From Micromonospora andamanensis (GTDB lineage: Bacteria; Actinomycetota; Actinomycetes; Mycobacteriales; Micromonosporaceae): 64,000 bases of DNA. Below, in pieces: positions 8,446 to 15,650 of the stretch. The stretch lies in assembly GCF_016863495.1 (NCBI RefSeq), contig NZ_BOOZ01000024.1, positions 62,001 to 126,000 on the forward strand, written 5' to 3'. Within the stretch, counting starts at the first letter, position 1; the number at the start of each line of letters is the position of its first letter. A program made the position numbers and the translations under genes. The notes below the pieces were generated by a model that was not told where the DNA came from, made no database searches, and was given only the letters and a program-made list of their open reading frames with translations.

Positions 8446-9306
8446 TTATGGGCGTTCGGCCCGCTCCACGACGTTCGTGAGGAGCATGGCGCGGGTCATC
8501 GGCCCGACCCCGCCGGGCATCGGCACCAGCTTGCCGGCCACCTCGGCCACCTGCGGGTCCACGTCGCCGGTGTAGCGGCCCTTGCCGTCCGAGCCGATCA
8601 CCCGGGTGATGCCCACGTCGACCACGACGGCACCCGGCGTGACCATGTCCGCGGTGAGCAGGCCGGGCACGCCCGCCGCCACGATGACGATGTCGGCGGC
8701 GCGGGTGTGCGCGGTCAGGTCGAGGGTGCCGGTGTGGCAGAGGGTGACTGTGGCGTTCTCGCTACGCCGCGTCAGCAACAGCCCCAGCGGACGTCCGACG
8801 GTGTTGCCCCGACCCACCACCGCCACGTTGGCCCCGCGCAACGGCACGTCGTGCCGACGGAGCAACTCCACGATGCCGCGCGGGGTGCAGGGCAGCGGCG
8901 CGTCGTAGCCGAGCACCAGCCGGCCCAGGTTCACCGGGTGCAGGCCGTCGGCGTCCTTGTCCGGGTCGATCAGCTCCAGCACCCGCTGGGTGTCCAGGTG
9001 CGCCGGCAACGGCAACTGGACGATGTAGCCGTGGCAGGCCGGATCGGCGTTCAGCTCGGCCAGGATCTCGTCGACCTGCTCCTGGCTGGCGTCGGCCGGC
9101 AGCTCGCGGCGGATCGAGGCGATGCCGACCTCGGCGCAGTCCCGGTGCTTGCCGTTGACGTACGCCTGGGAGCCCGGATCCGACCCGACGAGCACCGTGC
9201 CGAGCCCCGGCACGGTGCCCCGTTCCGCAAGCGCCTTGACCCGCGCCCGCAGCTCGTCCTTGATCTCGGCCGCGGTCGCCTTGCCGTCCAGAAGCGTCGC
9301 CGTCAC
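8446..9306 (-). CDS. folD: Bifunctional methylenetetrahydrofolate dehydrogenase/cyclohydrolase
   Basis: The 286-residue FolD interconverts 5,10-methylene-THF and 10-formyl-THF, which feeds PurN and PurH encoded at 21-23 kb. Visible motifs are the substrate Lys in AYVNGKHRDC, the HGYIVQLPLP loop, GRLVLGYDAPLPCTPRGI and the NADP loop VVGRGNTVGRPLG, and the end PMPGGVGPMT. Length is normal. The ATG at 9306 opens next to a 431-bp divergent intergenic region that it shares with the first peptide transporter cluster. Confidence 0.95.
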   Translation of the reverse strand: MTATLLDGKATAAEIKDELRARVKALAERGTVPGLGTVLVGSDPGSQAYVNGKHRDCAEVGIASIRRELPADASQEQVDEILAELNADPACHGYIVQLPLPAHLDTQRVLELIDPDKDADGLHPVNLGRLVLGYDAPLPCTPRGIVELLRRHDVPLRGANVAVVGRGNTVGRPLGLLLTRRSENATVTLCHTGTLDLTAHTRAADIVIVAAGVPGLLTADMVTPGAVVVDVGITRVIGSDGKGRYTGDVDPQVAEVAGKLVPMPGGVGPMTRAMLLTNVVERAERP

Positions 9307-9737
9307 GAGCAGATCGTCTCACGCCCGCCACCACCGACTCCCCCGACCTCGGCGACCCGACCGACCAGCCGGACACACTACTTTGCGTGAGGTGTTGTTA
9401 GTCACCTAGCGTGACGATCTGTGGAGCGCGGCACAGCGATTCCGGACGCCGGGACATGAACATCCACAATCCGGCGATCATGACGATTGGTCCCAGGTGC
9501 CCCAGCGCATTCCTGGCACCCGCCAACCGCCCCACATCTCTGCACGTCAAGGCGGCATCTCGACGAAGCGCGTAGCACGCAGGCGTCAACCCGACAAGGC
9601 CGGGGGTGGCGTTCCGTTACCCCTTCGCAACCACTACGTTGCCGAGTCGCGGCATACGACCTACCGTTGCCGGTCGTTGCGCAGCGTTACCCAAAGCCGG
9701 GCCCGACTGCGCAGCGTAATGGAGATGAGGAGGCTAG
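9307..9737. other. Divergent intergenic region folD / peptide transporter 1
   Basis: This 431-bp region separates divergent genes. Besides the candidate promoter listed at 9639-9667, a second weak candidate is TTGCGT (9383) and TAGCGT (9407), 18 bp apart, on the plus strand. TGCGCAGCGTWA occurs twice near 9678 and 9709. Small open frames here show no recognisable protein. Confidence 0.5.
9639..9667 (+). promoter_or_regulatory. Candidate promoter of peptide transporter cluster 1
   Basis: TTGCCG (9639-9644) and TACCGT (9662-9667) are separated by 17 bp, a reasonable housekeeping-sigma pattern, about 65 nt before the binding-protein start. The gene itself has a strong Shine-Dalgarno GAGGAGG at 9727-9733. 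Confidence 0.4.
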
Positions 9738-11342
9738 ATGCGTGTTCGTAGGCTCGCCGCCTGGACCGCCCTCCCGCTCGCGGTGACCCTGGGCCTGGTG
9801 GCCTGCGGCTCGGGCGGCGACGGCGGATCCGGCGAGAGCGACCCCAACGCGGCAGTGCGGATCGAGATCGCCGAGCCGCAGCACCTGGTGCCGACAAACA
9901 CCAACGAGACGAGCGGTTCCCAGGTGCTCGCCGCCCTGTTCAGCCCGCTCGTCGACTACGACGAGGCGCACAAGCCGTACGAGGTGGCCGCCGAGTCGAT
10001 CACCTCCGAGGACAACACCACCTGGACGGTCAAGCTCAAGGACGGCTACACCTTCCACAACGGCGAGAAGGTCACCGCCGACAACTACATCGACGCCTGG
10101 AACTACGGCGCGTACGCCCCGAACGGGCAGAACTCCAGCTACTTCTTCGAGAAGATCGCCGGCTACGACGACCTTCAGGGCGAGAGCCCGAAGGCCGAGA
10201 CGCTCAGCGGGCTGAAGAAGGTCGACGACCTGACCTTCACCGTCACGCTGGCGCAGCCGTACAGCGAGTTCAAGGCGATGCTCGGCTACACCGCCTTCTA
10301 CCCGCTGCCGGAGGCCGCGTTCTCCGCGCCCGGCGAGCTGGCCGAGGGCTACGAGCAGGCACCTGTCGGCCAGGGCCCGTTCAAGATGAAGGGCACCTGG
10401 CAGCACGACGCCAAGGTCGAGGTCGAGCGGTACGACGCCTTCCCCGGCGAGCAGCCGAAGGTGGCGGGCGTCGAGTTCCGGATCTACCAGCAGCTGACCG
10501 CCGCGTACGCGGACGTGCTGTCGGACAACCTCGACGTGATCAAGACCATCCCGACGGAGAACCTGTCCACTGCCGGCACCGACCTGGGCGACCGCTTCCT
10601 GCAGAGCCCGGCGTCGTCGCTGCACTTCCTGGCGTTCCCCACCTTCCAGGAGGAGTTCAGCAACCCGGACGTGCGCAAGGCCATCTCGATGGCGATCGAC
10701 CGCGACGAGATCACCCGGTCGATCTTCAAGGACTCGCAGCAGCCGGCCCGCTCGTTCGTCTCCCCGGCCGTCGCCGGCTACCGGGAGAACACGGTCGGCG
10801 CGGCGGGCGAGTTCGACCCGGCCAAGGCCAAGACGCTCTACCAGGCCGCGGGCGGCCCGTCGAAGATCACCTTGTCGTACAACGGTGACGGTGGCCACAA
10901 GGACTGGATCGACGCCACCTGCAACCAGCTCAAGGCCAACCTGGGCGTGGACTGCGTCGGCAGCGCCGAGCCCAAGTTCGCCGACCTGCTGACCAAGGTC
11001 AAGGCCAAGCAGCCGGTGGGCCTGTTCCGGATGGGCTGGATCATGGACTACCCGTCCATGGAGAACTACCTGGGCCCGCTGTACAGCACCAACGGCTCGT
11101 CGAACTACTACGGCTACAGCAACCCGGACTTCGACCGCCTGCTCGCCGAGGGCGCCAGCGCCCCCAGCGAGGAGGAGGCGATCAAGAAGTACCAGGAGGC
11201 CGAGGACCTGCTGGCCGAGGACCTGCCGGTCGTACCGCTGCGGTTCGGCCAGAACAACTTCGGTCACTCGACAAAGGTCAAGAACGTCGAGATGGATCTC
11301 TTCGACCGGATCGACCTGATCAAGATCGAGGCCATCAAGTAA
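9738..11342 (+). CDS. Peptide ABC transporter substrate-binding lipoprotein (cluster 1)
   Basis: The 534-residue protein is an extracellular solute-binding protein of family 5 (OppA/DppA type). A lipoprotein signal ends in the lipobox LVAC at about residues 19-22. The binding domain has family marks such as TWTVKLKDGYTFHNGEKVTADN and VRKAISMAIDRDEI. It should capture oligopeptides outside the membrane and pass them to the permeases encoded next. Ligand cannot be told from sequence. The gene is first of a five-gene set and is separated from the permease genes by a strong hairpin (11354-11387). Confidence 0.93.
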   Translation: MRVRRLAAWTALPLAVTLGLVACGSGGDGGSGESDPNAAVRIEIAEPQHLVPTNTNETSGSQVLAALFSPLVDYDEAHKPYEVAAESITSEDNTTWTVKLKDGYTFHNGEKVTADNYIDAWNYGAYAPNGQNSSYFFEKIAGYDDLQGESPKAETLSGLKKVDDLTFTVTLAQPYSEFKAMLGYTAFYPLPEAAFSAPGELAEGYEQAPVGQGPFKMKGTWQHDAKVEVERYDAFPGEQPKVAGVEFRIYQQLTAAYADVLSDNLDVIKTIPTENLSTAGTDLGDRFLQSPASSLHFLAFPTFQEEFSNPDVRKAISMAIDRDEITRSIFKDSQQPARSFVSPAVAGYRENTVGAAGEFDPAKAKTLYQAAGGPSKITLSYNGDGGHKDWIDATCNQLKANLGVDCVGSAEPKFADLLTKVKAKQPVGLFRMGWIMDYPSMENYLGPLYSTNGSSNYYGYSNPDFDRLLAEGASAPSEEEAIKKYQEAEDLLAEDLPVVPLRFGQNNFGHSTKVKNVEMDLFDRIDLIKIEAIK

Positions 11343-11353
11343 CACCCACGTAT

Positions 11354-11387
11354 GCGGGTCGGGTCATCGCGAGGTGACCCGACCCGC
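11354..11387 (+). terminator. Hairpin between binding protein and permease genes (cluster 1)
   Basis: GCGGGTCGGGTCA (11354-11366) pairs perfectly with TGACCCGACCCGC (11375-11387) around an 8-nt loop. Within an operon such a hairpin usually attenuates readthrough or protects the upstream mRNA 3' end, giving more binding protein than permease. Confidence 0.65.
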
Positions 11388-11423
11388 CACGCGGTTCGCA
11401 CCTTTTCAGAGAGACTGCCAAGT

Positions 11424-12362
11424 ATGTTCCGCTTCATCGTGCGGCGTCTGCTCCAGATGGTCCTGGCGTTCTTCGGGACCACGCTGATCGTCTACGCCCT
11501 GATGTTCGCCGGTCAGGGTGACCCGATCCAGGCCCTCGCCGGTGAACGCCCGGTCACCGCCGCACAGCGGGCGTACCTCACGGAGAAGTACCACCTGGAC
11601 GCCACAGGCGTCGGTGGCTTCTTCTACAGGTACTTCGACTACATCTCCAACCTGCTCCGGGGCGACCTGGGCGAGTCGCTCACCGGACGGTCGATCGGCG
11701 ACATCCTGGCCGCCGCGTGGCCCGTCACGATCAGGCTGGCCCTGATCGCCATCGCGGTAGCGGTCATCTTCGGCGTCACCGCGGGCGTGCTCGCCGGCAT
11801 CCGGCGGGCCAGCATCTTCGACAACGCCACCCTGCTGCTGACCCTGCTGGTGCTCGGTATTCCGACGATCGTGCTCGCCCCGCTCGCGCAGTACTTCCTG
11901 GGCGTCAAATGGCAGCTCTTCCCGCCCACCGCCGGTGCCGACCCGGACTTCTTCGCGCTGCTGCTGCCGGGCATCGTGCTCGGCTCCCTCTCCCTGGCCA
12001 CCGCGCTGCGGCTGACCCGTACCTCGGTCGCCGAGAACCTGCGTGCCGACTACGTACGCACCGCCCGGTCGAAGGGCCTGCCGAACCGGCGGGTGGTGAG
12101 CGTGCACGTGCTGCGCAACTCGCTCATCCCGGTGATCACGTTCCTCGGCGTCGAGGTCGGCAACCTGATGAGCGGCGCGATCATCACCGAGGGCGTGTTC
12201 AACATCCCCGGCGTCGGCTTCAACCTCTTCCGCGGCATCCGCACCGAGGACGGCCCACTCGTGGTGGGCATCGTCAGCGTGCTCGTCGTGGTCTACCTGG
12301 TCTCCAACCTGGTGGTGGACATCCTGTACGCCGTCCTGGACCCGAGGATCCGCTATGAGTGA
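11424..12362 (+). CDS. Peptide ABC transporter permease, OppB type (cluster 1)
   Basis: The 312-residue integral membrane protein begins MFRFIVRRLLQMVLAFFGTT, the usual OppB/DppB amphipathic start and first helix. It carries the family EAA loop (RTARSKGLPNRRVVSVHVLRN by motif: ARSKGL, HVLRNSLIPV) that contacts the ATPases. It forms half of the channel with the OppC partner. ATG 11424 was chosen since the frame upstream to 11352 runs through the intergenic hairpin. The stop lies in ATGAGTGA, which also opens a 40-residue micro-ORF. Confidence 0.92.
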   Translation: MFRFIVRRLLQMVLAFFGTTLIVYALMFAGQGDPIQALAGERPVTAAQRAYLTEKYHLDATGVGGFFYRYFDYISNLLRGDLGESLTGRSIGDILAAAWPVTIRLALIAIAVAVIFGVTAGVLAGIRRASIFDNATLLLTLLVLGIPTIVLAPLAQYFLGVKWQLFPPTAGADPDFFALLLPGIVLGSLSLATALRLTRTSVAENLRADYVRTARSKGLPNRRVVSVHVLRNSLIPVITFLGVEVGNLMSGAIITEGVFNIPGVGFNLFRGIRTEDGPLVVGIVSVLVVVYLVSNLVVDILYAVLDPRIRYE

Positions 12363-12477
12363 GCACACCGTCAGCAGGTCGATCATGAAGTTGTTGTCCC
12401 GCCACGCCGCAGAGGCTGGCAATAACTTCATGATCGACGTGCGTGGTGGGGTCGAGCGCGGCGAGGTGCCGGCATGA
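12355..12477 (+). CDS. Micro-ORF bridging the oppB- and oppC-type genes (cluster 1)
   Basis: A 40-codon frame starts with the ATG inside the oppB stop (ATGAGTGA) and ends with the TGA inside the oppC start (ATGA). It contains the palindromic repeat at 12378-12438. Its last residues, GGVERGEVPA, resemble those of the equivalent micro-ORF in cluster 2 (GGRVERNEVWT). It may only couple translation of the two permease genes; a stable product is not shown. Confidence 0.3.
   Translation: MSEHTVSRSIMKLLSRHAAEAGNNFMIDVRGGVERGEVPA
12378..12438. repeat. Long-armed palindromic repeat, copy 1
   Basis: GTCGATCATGAAGTTGTTG (12378-12396) pairs with CAATAACTTCATGATCGAC (12420-12438), 18 of 19 positions plus one G-U, with a 23-nt GC-rich loop. 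Related copies lie at 50680-50744 and 54027-54102. It sits between the two permease genes. Confidence 0.85.
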
Positions 12478-13430
12478 GTGATTTCGAGACGGTGGCGGCG
12501 TCGGAGAACCAGGCCGCGCGGCGCGGGCCGTCCGGGGAACCCGGTACGCCGAACCAGGTCGGCCAACCCCGCAAGCCGCGCAGCCTGGCCGGCGACGCCT
12601 GGCGCGACCTGCGCCGTAAGCCGATCTTCTGGATCAGCCTGGTCCTGGTGGTGCTGGTGACCGCGATGGCCGCCGTGCCGGGCCTGTTCACCAGCAACGA
12701 CCCCGCAGACTGCGTGCTGTCCCGGCAGCACGCGGCGCCCTCCGGCGGCGCCATCTTCGGCTACGACTTCCAGGGCTGTGACACCTACGCCCGGGCGGTC
12801 TACGGCGCTCGGGCGTCGCTGCTGGTCGGTGCCCTCAGCGCGCTCTTCACCGGGCTGATCGCGCTGGTCGTGGGGATGCTCGCCGGGTACTTCGGCGGCT
12901 GGGTCGACGCGGTGCTCTCCCGGGTGGTGGACATCGTGCTCGGCATCCCGCTGCTGCTGGCCGCGATCGTGCTGCTGAAGCGGGTCGCCACGGACAGCGC
13001 CACGGTGCGACTCGGCTCGGTGATCTTCGTTCTGGCGGTGCTCGGCTGGACGACAGCCGCTCGGGTCGTCCGCTCCTCGGTGATCACCGCCCGGGAGCAG
13101 GACTACGTGGCGGCGGCCCGGATGCTGGGGGCCGGCAACGGCCGGATCATGTGGCGGCACATCCTGCCGAACGCCCTGGCCCCGGCCATCGTGGTGCTGA
13201 CCATCGCGCTCGGCTCGTTCATCGCCGCCGAGGCGACGCTGTCCTTCCTCGGCATCGGGCTGCGGGAACCGACCATCTCCTGGGGCATCGAGATCAACAA
13301 TGGTCGGGTGCACATGCGGGAGTCGGCGACCCCGCTGGTGGTCCCGTCGACCTTCCTGGCGCTCACCGTGCTGGCCTTCATCATGCTCGGCGACGCGATC
13401 CGCGACGCCTTCGACCCGAAGCTCCGGTGA
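12474..13430 (+). CDS. Peptide ABC transporter permease, OppC type (cluster 1)
   Basis: The 318-residue membrane protein has an N-terminal OppC tail (about 1-50, including DAWRDLRRKPIFWISL), a first helix, an extracytoplasmic loop, and the binding-protein-dependent transport domain with VGMLAGYFGGWVDAVLSRVVD and the EAA loop containing AARMLGAGNGRIMWRHILPN. It pairs with the OppB-type protein. The start ATG at 12474 overlaps the micro-ORF stop and is preceded by GCGAGGTG. Confidence 0.92.
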   Translation: MSDFETVAASENQAARRGPSGEPGTPNQVGQPRKPRSLAGDAWRDLRRKPIFWISLVLVVLVTAMAAVPGLFTSNDPADCVLSRQHAAPSGGAIFGYDFQGCDTYARAVYGARASLLVGALSALFTGLIALVVGMLAGYFGGWVDAVLSRVVDIVLGIPLLLAAIVLLKRVATDSATVRLGSVIFVLAVLGWTTAARVVRSSVITAREQDYVAAARMLGAGNGRIMWRHILPNALAPAIVVLTIALGSFIAAEATLSFLGIGLREPTISWGIEINNGRVHMRESATPLVVPSTFLALTVLAFIMLGDAIRDAFDPKLR

Positions 13431-13437
13431 GGCGTTC

Positions 13438-13500
13438 ATGCGAGCGCGAGGAGTGAGCGCAGCGAGCCCCGCAGTCGCGAGCGAAAGGCAGGCGTTATGA
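13438..13500 (+). CDS. Micro-ORF bridging the oppC- and oppD-type genes (cluster 1)
   Basis: A 20-codon frame starts 8 nt after the permease stop and ends in the ATGA that starts the ATPase gene. It is made of a GAGCG-rich stretch that looks like intergenic repeat DNA (ends GGCGTTCATG at 13431 and GGCGTTATG at 13491), so it could equally be noise. Confidence 0.2.
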   Translation: MRARGVSAASPAVASERQAL

Positions 13501-14534
13501 GTCAGCACGCGGTCCGGCCGACGCCGGCCTCGCCCACTCCGCCCGGTGGTCACCTGCTTGAGGTACGCGACCTGCACGTCGAGTTCCGCACCGGCGAGGG
13601 TGTGGCCAAGGTGATCAACGGGGTCAGTTACCACCTGGATCCGGGCGAGACGCTCGCCGTGCTGGGTGAGTCCGGCTCCGGCAAGTCCGTCACCGCCCAG
13701 GCGATCATGGGCATCCTGGACACCCCACCGGCGCACATCAGTTCGGGCGAGGTCCGCTACCAGGGCCGGAACCTGCTGGACCTGCCGGAGGAACAGCGCC
13801 GGCAGGTCCGGGGCAAGGAGATCGCGATGATCTTCCAGGACGCCCTCTCCGCGTTGAACCCGGTCTTCCCGGTCGGCTGGCAGATCGGCGAGACACTGCG
13901 CCAGCGACTGGGGATGTCCCGGGCAGACGCCCGCCGCCGCTCGGTGGAGCTGATGGACCTGGTGCAGATCCCCGGGGCGGGGGGACGTCTCGGCGACTAC
14001 CCGCACCAGTTCTCCGGCGGCATGCGGCAACGGGTGATGATCGCCATGGCGTTGGCGATGGAGCCGAAGGTGCTCATCGCCGACGAGCCCACCACCGCGC
14101 TCGACGTCACAGTCCAGGCCCAGATCATGGACCTCCTCGCCGACCTGCGGCGGAACCTGGACATGGGGATGATCCTGATCACCCACGACCTCGGTGTGGT
14201 TGCCGACGTCGCGGACCGGATCGCTGTCATGTACGCGGGCCGGATCGTCGAACACGCCGACGTCCGGTCGCTGTACCGGGCGCCTGCCCATCCGTACACC
14301 AAGGGGTTGTTGAACTCGATCCCACGTCTGGACCAGCGGGGCGGAAGGCTGTCCACGATCCGTGGCCTGCCACCCAACCTGATGCGGATCCCCAGCGGTT
14401 GTCCCTTCCACCCCCGGTGCCCGTACGTGCAGCAGGTCTGTGTGGACGTGGTGCCACCCGATCTGGTCCTCGGCGACGGCCGGACCAGCGCGTGCCATTT
14501 CGCTCAGGAGGTACGTGATGACCGCGCCGGCTAG
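13497..14534 (+). CDS. Peptide ABC transporter ATPase, OppD type (cluster 1)
   Basis: The 345-residue ATPase has Walker A GESGSGKS (about 59-66), the Q-loop IFQDALSALNPVF, the signature FSGGMRQRVMIAMA, Walker B VLIADEPTTALD and the H-loop ITHDLG. The C-terminal oligopeptide/dipeptide extension contains the Cys-rich CPFHPRCPYVQQVC typical of OppD. It energises peptide import with the OppF-type partner, whose gene overlaps its 3' end by 17 nt. Confidence 0.94.
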   Translation: MSQHAVRPTPASPTPPGGHLLEVRDLHVEFRTGEGVAKVINGVSYHLDPGETLAVLGESGSGKSVTAQAIMGILDTPPAHISSGEVRYQGRNLLDLPEEQRRQVRGKEIAMIFQDALSALNPVFPVGWQIGETLRQRLGMSRADARRRSVELMDLVQIPGAGGRLGDYPHQFSGGMRQRVMIAMALAMEPKVLIADEPTTALDVTVQAQIMDLLADLRRNLDMGMILITHDLGVVADVADRIAVMYAGRIVEHADVRSLYRAPAHPYTKGLLNSIPRLDQRGGRLSTIRGLPPNLMRIPSGCPFHPRCPYVQQVCVDVVPPDLVLGDGRTSACHFAQEVRDDRAG

Positions 14535-15546
14535 CTCCACCAAGATCCGCGGCGAGACGCTTCTCGACGTCAACCACGTGGTCAAACACTTCCCGATCAC
14601 GCAGGGCGTGCTGTTCCGCAAGAAGACCGGGGCGGTGAAGGCCGTCGACGGGGTGAGTTTCCAGCTACGCCGGGGCGAGACGCTCGGCATCGTCGGCGAG
14701 TCGGGCTGCGGCAAATCCACCCTGGCCCGGCTGCTGATGCGGCTGGAGAAGCCCACCGCCGGCCGCGCCACCCTGGCCGGCCAGGACCTGTTCGCCGCCT
14801 CCGGCGGTGAGCTGCGCCGGATCCGGCGCAACATGCAGATGGTGATGCAGGACCCGTACACCTCGCTGAACCCACGGATGACAGTCGGCGACATCATCGG
14901 CGAGCCGTTCGAGATCCATCCGGAGGCGGCCCCCAAGGGCAGCCGCCAACGCCGCGTCCAGGAGCTGCTCGACGTCGTCGGACTGAACCCGGAACACATT
15001 AACCGCTATCCGCACCAGTTCTCCGGCGGCCAGCGGCAGCGCATCGGCATCGCGCGGGCGTTGGCGCTGCGGCCCGAGGTGATCGTCTGCGACGAGCCGG
15101 TCTCCGCGCTTGACGTCTCCATCCAGGCGCAGGTGATCAATCTGCTGGAGGAACTCCAGGACGAGCTGGGCCTGTCCTACATTTTCATCGCCCACGACCT
15201 GTCGGTGGTGCGGCACATCTCCGACCGGATCGCGGTGATGTACCTGGGCCGGATCGTGGAGATCGGCACCGAGGACGAGATCTACGACCGCGCCACCCAC
15301 CCGTACACCCAGGCGCTGCTCTCCGCGGCACCGCTACCGGACCCGGACGCCCGGGAACACCGCAGCATCATCCGGCTCACCGGCGACGTGCCGAGCCCGG
15401 CGGACCCGCCGAGTGGCTGCCACTTCCGCACCCGCTGCTGGAAGGCCCAGGAGATCTGCGCCACCCAGGACCCGCAGGCGGTGCTACGCGCCGCGGACCC
15501 CCACCCGTCCGCCTGCCACTTCGCCGAACTACGTCCGGCATTGTGA
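14518..15546 (+). CDS. Peptide ABC transporter ATPase, OppF type (cluster 1)
   Basis: The 342-residue ATPase has Walker A GESGCGKS, the Q-loop VMQDPYTSLNPRMTV, signature FSGGQRQRIGIARA, Walker B VIVCDEPVSALD and the C-terminal GCHFRTRCWKAQEIC extension. ATG 14518 was chosen because AGGAGG lies 10 nt upstream inside the preceding gene; the two genes overlap by 17 nt. It closes cluster 1. No terminator was seen before the next gene. Confidence 0.94.
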   Translation: MTAPASSTKIRGETLLDVNHVVKHFPITQGVLFRKKTGAVKAVDGVSFQLRRGETLGIVGESGCGKSTLARLLMRLEKPTAGRATLAGQDLFAASGGELRRIRRNMQMVMQDPYTSLNPRMTVGDIIGEPFEIHPEAAPKGSRQRRVQELLDVVGLNPEHINRYPHQFSGGQRQRIGIARALALRPEVIVCDEPVSALDVSIQAQVINLLEELQDELGLSYIFIAHDLSVVRHISDRIAVMYLGRIVEIGTEDEIYDRATHPYTQALLSAAPLPDPDAREHRSIIRLTGDVPSPADPPSGCHFRTRCWKAQEICATQDPQAVLRAADPHPSACHFAELRPAL

Positions 15547-15650
15547 AAAATGAACTCCCTCCCTAGTGGATCGCACCGCTCCGATCCTTTGTAGAAGAAG
15601 CACCCAATGACGGATGTCGTGCCCCTGACCACTCACTAGGGTCTACAGCC

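Noticed and set aside
9398..9751. Small frames in the folD / transporter divergent region
   Set aside because: Composition and lack of a ribosome binding site suggest non-coding DNA, with a promoter more likely there.
12355..12481. ATGAGTGA on both sides of repeat copy 1 as an 8-bp target-site duplication
   Set aside because: Cluster 2, which lacks the repeat, has the same ATGAGTGA pair at the same junction, so the duplication predates or is independent of the repeat. ATGAGTGA is also a common start.
11406..14999. A 1197-codon open frame on the minus strand
   Set aside because: It is antisense to the cluster 1 permease and ATPase genes and shows no recognisable protein features.
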